Origin: Betaproteobacteria bacterium
Lineage (GTDB): Bacteria; Pseudomonadota; Gammaproteobacteria; Burkholderiales; SG8-39
Length of the DNA: 8,053 nucleotides
Reading direction: 5' to 3'
Assembly (NCBI GenBank): GCA_019237595.1
Contig: JAFAGU010000095.1
Span: forward strand, 1-8,053
How positions within the stretch are numbered: the first letter of the stretch is position 1; the number at the start of each line of letters is the position of its first letter. This document shows positions 5,779-8,053 of the stretch, piece after piece. Both the position numbers and the translations under genes were made by a program. The notes under the pieces were generated by a model. It ran no database searches, was not told where the DNA came from, and worked only from the letters and a program-made list of their open reading frames with translations.

Positions 5779-6666
5779 TTATTCCGGCTTTGCGGCCATG
5801 GCGCGGATGAGCGTCTCGAGCTGCGGGCTCATGGGCAGGTCGAGGCTCTCGCCGCCCGGCAGCCACGTCAGGAACCACTTCTTGTACTGCCGTTCGACTT
5901 CGCCGTCCTCCGCGAGATCGTGGAAAGCGCTCGCCACGAGGGCCGCGAGTTGCGCATCGCCCTTGCGGTACATGATCCCGTAAGGATCGTAGGACAGGAA
6001 CTCGCCCACGACCTCGAACTGCTTCTGCGCCTTTTTCTGCGCGACGAAGCCGTAGAGCAGCACGTCGTCGGTGGCGAAGGCGTCGGCCTTGCCTGCCTCG
6101 AGCTGCGCATAGGACTCGGAATGGTCGCGTGCCGCGACGAGACGGAAGTCGAGCTTGAAGCGCCGCGCCACCTCCTGCATGGCCTTTTCGTTCGTGGTGC
6201 CCGAGGTCACGACGACCGTCTTGCCGCCGAGATCGCGGAACGAGCGGATCGGCGAGCCGCGCCGTACGAGAAGCTTCGTGCCCGCGACGAAGATGACCGG
6301 CGAGAACCCGACGATCTTCTGCCGCTCGAGATTGCTCGTGGTGGAGCCGCATTCGAGGTCGGCGCGGCCCGAGACGATGGCCTCGATGCGGGTGTCCGAG
6401 GTGACCGGCAGCCAGTGGATCGCGAGCTCGCGGCCGACCGCGTCGCCCATCGCCTCGACGAGCCGCTTGCAGAGCTCGATCGAGTAGCCGATCGGCGCGC
6501 CGCGCGCAGAAAGAAACGAAAAAGGCACCGACGATTCGCGGTAAGCGATCGTGACGGCGCCGCTCGCGCGCGCCTTGGCGAGCGTCCCGCTGAGCTCGAC
6601 GGGCGCGTCCTCGGTTTGCGCGAGCGCGGCCGTCGTACTCAGCAGGAGCGCCCAGAAGATCTTCAT
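5779..6666 (-). CDS. GltI-like periplasmic amino acid-binding protein (SBP_bac_3)
   Basis: A 295-residue periplasmic binding protein closest, by my reading, to the E. coli glutamate/aspartate receptor GltI. Residues 1-16 form a signal peptide with cleavage near ALA|QTE. Recognisable segments are VTIAYRESSVPFSFL (38-52), PIGYSIELCKRLVEAM (58-73), ECGSTTSNLERQKIVGFS (105-122), GGKTVVVTSGTTNEK (147-161) and FATDDVLL (197-204). Residues matching the GltI ligand site as I remember it are R43, R93, S108, R115, T158, H182 and D200, which supports an acidic amino acid ligand. The gene begins 5 bases after the symporter stop with only a weak GAG-type ribosome site, so translation is probably coupled. 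No ABC permease or ATPase gene is nearby; the operon partner is a secondary transporter, which is unusual. Its stop lies 9 bases from the stop of the convergent VWA gene. Confidence 0.9.
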   Translation of the reverse strand: MKIFWALLLSTTAALAQTEDAPVELSGTLAKARASGAVTIAYRESSVPFSFLSARGAPIGYSIELCKRLVEAMGDAVGRELAIHWLPVTSDTRIEAIVSGRADLECGSTTSNLERQKIVGFSPVIFVAGTKLLVRRGSPIRSFRDLGGKTVVVTSGTTNEKAMQEVARRFKLDFRLVAARDHSESYAQLEAGKADAFATDDVLLYGFVAQKKAQKQFEVVGEFLSYDPYGIMYRKGDAQLAALVASAFHDLAEDGEVERQYKKWFLTWLPGGESLDLPMSPQLETLIRAMAAKPE

Positions 6667-6671
6667 CTCGC

Positions 6672-7964
6672 TCAGGCTGCGGCCGCGACCGCGCCCGCCT
6701 CGATGCGTCGTTCGTTGGCCTCGGCCTCGGCCGGCGGGAGCAGCTCGCCCTCCCATTTCGCCACGGCGGCCGTGGCGATCGAGTTGCCCACCGCGTTGGT
6801 CGCCGAGCGGCCCATGTCGAGGAAGGTATCGACGCCCAGGATGAGCAGCAGTCCCGCCTCCGGGATGTTGAACTGGTTGAGCGTGGCGGCGATCACGACG
6901 AGCGAAGCGCGCGGCACGCCCGCCATGCCCTTCGAGGTCAGCATCAGGATCAGCAGCATCGTGACCTGCGTGCCGAGCGAGAGCTCGATGCCGTAGGCCT
7001 GCGCGATGAAGAGCGTCGCGAAGGTGCAGTACATCATCGAGCCGTCGAGGTTGAAGGAGTAGCCCATCGGCATCACGAAGCTCGAAATCTTGCGCTTCAC
7101 GCCGAAGCGGTCGAGCGCGTCGATGATCTTGGGATAGGCGGCCTCCGAGCTCGCCGTCGCGAAGGACAGCATGAAGGCCTCCTTGATCAGCACCAGCAGG
7201 CGGAACACGCGCGGCCCCAGGATCAGGAAGCCGGCGAGGATCAGCACGCCCCAGAGCAGGATCAGGCCGATGTAGAAGTCGCCCATGAAGACGGCGAACT
7301 TGAGCAGGATCTCCAGGCCGTTGACCGCGACCGTCGCCGCCATCGCGCAGAGGACGGCGAGCGGGGCGAGCTTCATGACATATCCGGTGATCGTGAGCAT
7401 GACGTGCGCGAGCTCGTCGATCGCCGCCACCAGCGTCTTCCCCTTCTCGCCCAGCGCCGCCAGGGCCACGCCGAAGAACATCGAGAACACGACGATCTGC
7501 AGGATCTCGTTGTTGGCCATGGCCTCGGCGAACGATTTCGGCACCAGGTGGCTGACGAAGTCCTTGAGCGTGAATTTCGAGGTGGCCAGGTTGGCCGAGC
7601 TGCCGATATCGGGCAGCGGCAGGCCGAGGTTGTGGCCGGGCTGCAGCAGGTTGGCGAGGAAAAGGCCGAGCACGAGCGAAACCAGCGACGCGGTGATGAA
7701 CCAGCCCAGCGCCTTCGCAAAGACGCGGCCGACCGATGCGGCGTCGCCCATGTGCGCGATCCCGACCACGAGCGTCGAGAACACCAGGGGGCCGATCAGC
7801 ATCTTGATCAGGCGCAGGAACACGTCCGACATGATCGAGATGTAGCCGGCGATCTGCGTGGCGGTCTTCTTGTCGGGGTACGAGACGAAGATCATGTACC
7901 CGATGACGATGCCGAGCACCAAGGCGATCAGGATGCTGACCGCCGCAGGCAGTTTGCGCTTCAT
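6672..7964 (-). CDS. DAACS-family dicarboxylate/amino acid:cation symporter
   Basis: A 430-residue inner-membrane secondary transporter of the glutamate/dicarboxylate family (GltPh, GltP, DctA), importing an acidic substrate with Na+ or H+. Family signatures appear in order: the helical hairpin 1 motif FATASSEAAYPK (268-279), NLDGS in helix 7 (305-309; NMDGT in GltPh), hairpin 2 TSKGMAGVP (343-351), and helix 8 LDMGRSATNAVGN (382-394). R386 aligns with GltPh R397, which binds the side-chain carboxylate, and D383 with D394, which binds the amino group; in DctA, as I recall it, that position is Ser. This favours glutamate/aspartate over C4-dicarboxylates. N394 replaces the Na+-binding D405 of GltPh, which may indicate H+ coupling. 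The start at 7964 gives the usual N-terminus (MKRKLPAAVSILIALVLG) and has AAAGGGAG upstream. An in-frame ATG at 8009 would add 15 residues. Confidence 0.95.
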   Translation of the reverse strand: MKRKLPAAVSILIALVLGIVIGYMIFVSYPDKKTATQIAGYISIMSDVFLRLIKMLIGPLVFSTLVVGIAHMGDAASVGRVFAKALGWFITASLVSLVLGLFLANLLQPGHNLGLPLPDIGSSANLATSKFTLKDFVSHLVPKSFAEAMANNEILQIVVFSMFFGVALAALGEKGKTLVAAIDELAHVMLTITGYVMKLAPLAVLCAMAATVAVNGLEILLKFAVFMGDFYIGLILLWGVLILAGFLILGPRVFRLLVLIKEAFMLSFATASSEAAYPKIIDALDRFGVKRKISSFVMPMGYSFNLDGSMMYCTFATLFIAQAYGIELSLGTQVTMLLILMLTSKGMAGVPRASLVVIAATLNQFNIPEAGLLLILGVDTFLDMGRSATNAVGNSIATAAVAKWEGELLPPAEAEANERRIEAGAVAAAA

Positions 7965-7967
7965 GGA

Positions 7968-7977
7968 CTCTCCCTTT
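7968..7977 (-). promoter_or_regulatory. Ribosome binding site of the symporter gene
   Basis: On the minus strand AAAGGGAGAG (7977-7968) lies a few bases before the ATG at 7964. It supports this start over the in-frame ATG at 8009, although the latter also has a good site (AGGGGAG four bases upstream). Confidence 0.6.
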
Positions 7978-7999
7978 GGCGCGCCCTTGGGCGGCGCGC
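7978..7999. repeat. G+C-rich imperfect inverted repeat in the symporter leader
   Basis: GGCGCGCCC (7978-7986) and GGGCGGCGCGC (7989-7999) can pair across TT with one bulged base. On the minus strand the hairpin would sit immediately before the symporter ribosome site. It is not followed by a T run on either strand, so it does not look like an intrinsic terminator. It could affect translation or be a chance product of high G+C. Confidence 0.4.
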
Positions 8000-8053
8000 T
8001 TCCGCGCATCCTACTCCCCTAGTGCCGCGGGCCCTTTCTCCCGCCGTCATTAG

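Noticed and set aside
4842..5810. A 322-codon plus-strand open frame overlapping the VWA gene
   Set aside because: Pro/Arg/Ala-rich shadow without recognisable motifs; the VWA frame is clearly the coding one.
6667..6756. N-terminal extension of the binding protein into the symporter gene
   Set aside because: The Arg/Gly-rich extension is shadow sequence, whereas the ATG at 6666 begins a clean signal peptide.
7961..8050. A 29-codon minus-strand frame ending in TGA that overlaps the symporter ATG as ATGA
   Set aside because: It looks like a coupled upstream gene end, but it is short, Arg-rich and cut by the window edge; nothing supports it as coding.

Overview
The window is about two-thirds G+C, almost entirely coding, and carries seven protein genes, the first cut by the left edge. 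The mixture (a Bug/TctC solute-binding protein, a CyaC-type redox-sensing adenylate cyclase, a Tsr-like chemoreceptor, a CoxE-type VWA protein and a GltI-like binding protein) suggests a free-living, probably respiring proteobacterium. Betaproteobacteria (Burkholderiales-like) is my best guess because Bug proteins are most expanded there; this is inference from gene content only. I see no RNA gene, insertion sequence, integrase, CRISPR array or phage gene, and no non-coding stretch longer than about 90 bases.

Layout. (1) Positions 2-1677, plus strand: the 3' part of an SDR oxidoreductase, overlapped by 10 bases by a Bug/TctC periplasmic binding protein; this is probably a small catabolic operon entering from the left. 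(2) Positions 4512-1674, minus strand: a two-gene signalling operon, a methyl-accepting chemotaxis protein without a periplasmic sensor domain followed after 19 bases by a six-helix/[2Fe-2S]/class III cyclase. The cyclase and Bug stop codons share one CTAG. (3) Positions 4597-5769, plus strand: a CoxE-type VWA protein divergent from the chemoreceptor, with no MoxR ATPase in view. (4) Positions 7964-5779, minus strand: a DAACS-type (DctA/GltP/GltPh superfamily) symporter followed after 5 bases by a GltI-like periplasmic binding protein.

How the genes may work together. The chemoreceptor-cyclase pair looks like a membrane redox-sensing unit that could affect both swimming and cAMP. The symporter-binding protein pair looks like an acidic amino acid uptake unit in which a periplasmic receptor is encoded with a secondary transporter instead of with ABC permease and ATPase genes. 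I found no wholly unknown system. The two points most worth a second look are this hybrid transport pair and the redox cyclase coupled to a sensor-less chemoreceptor.
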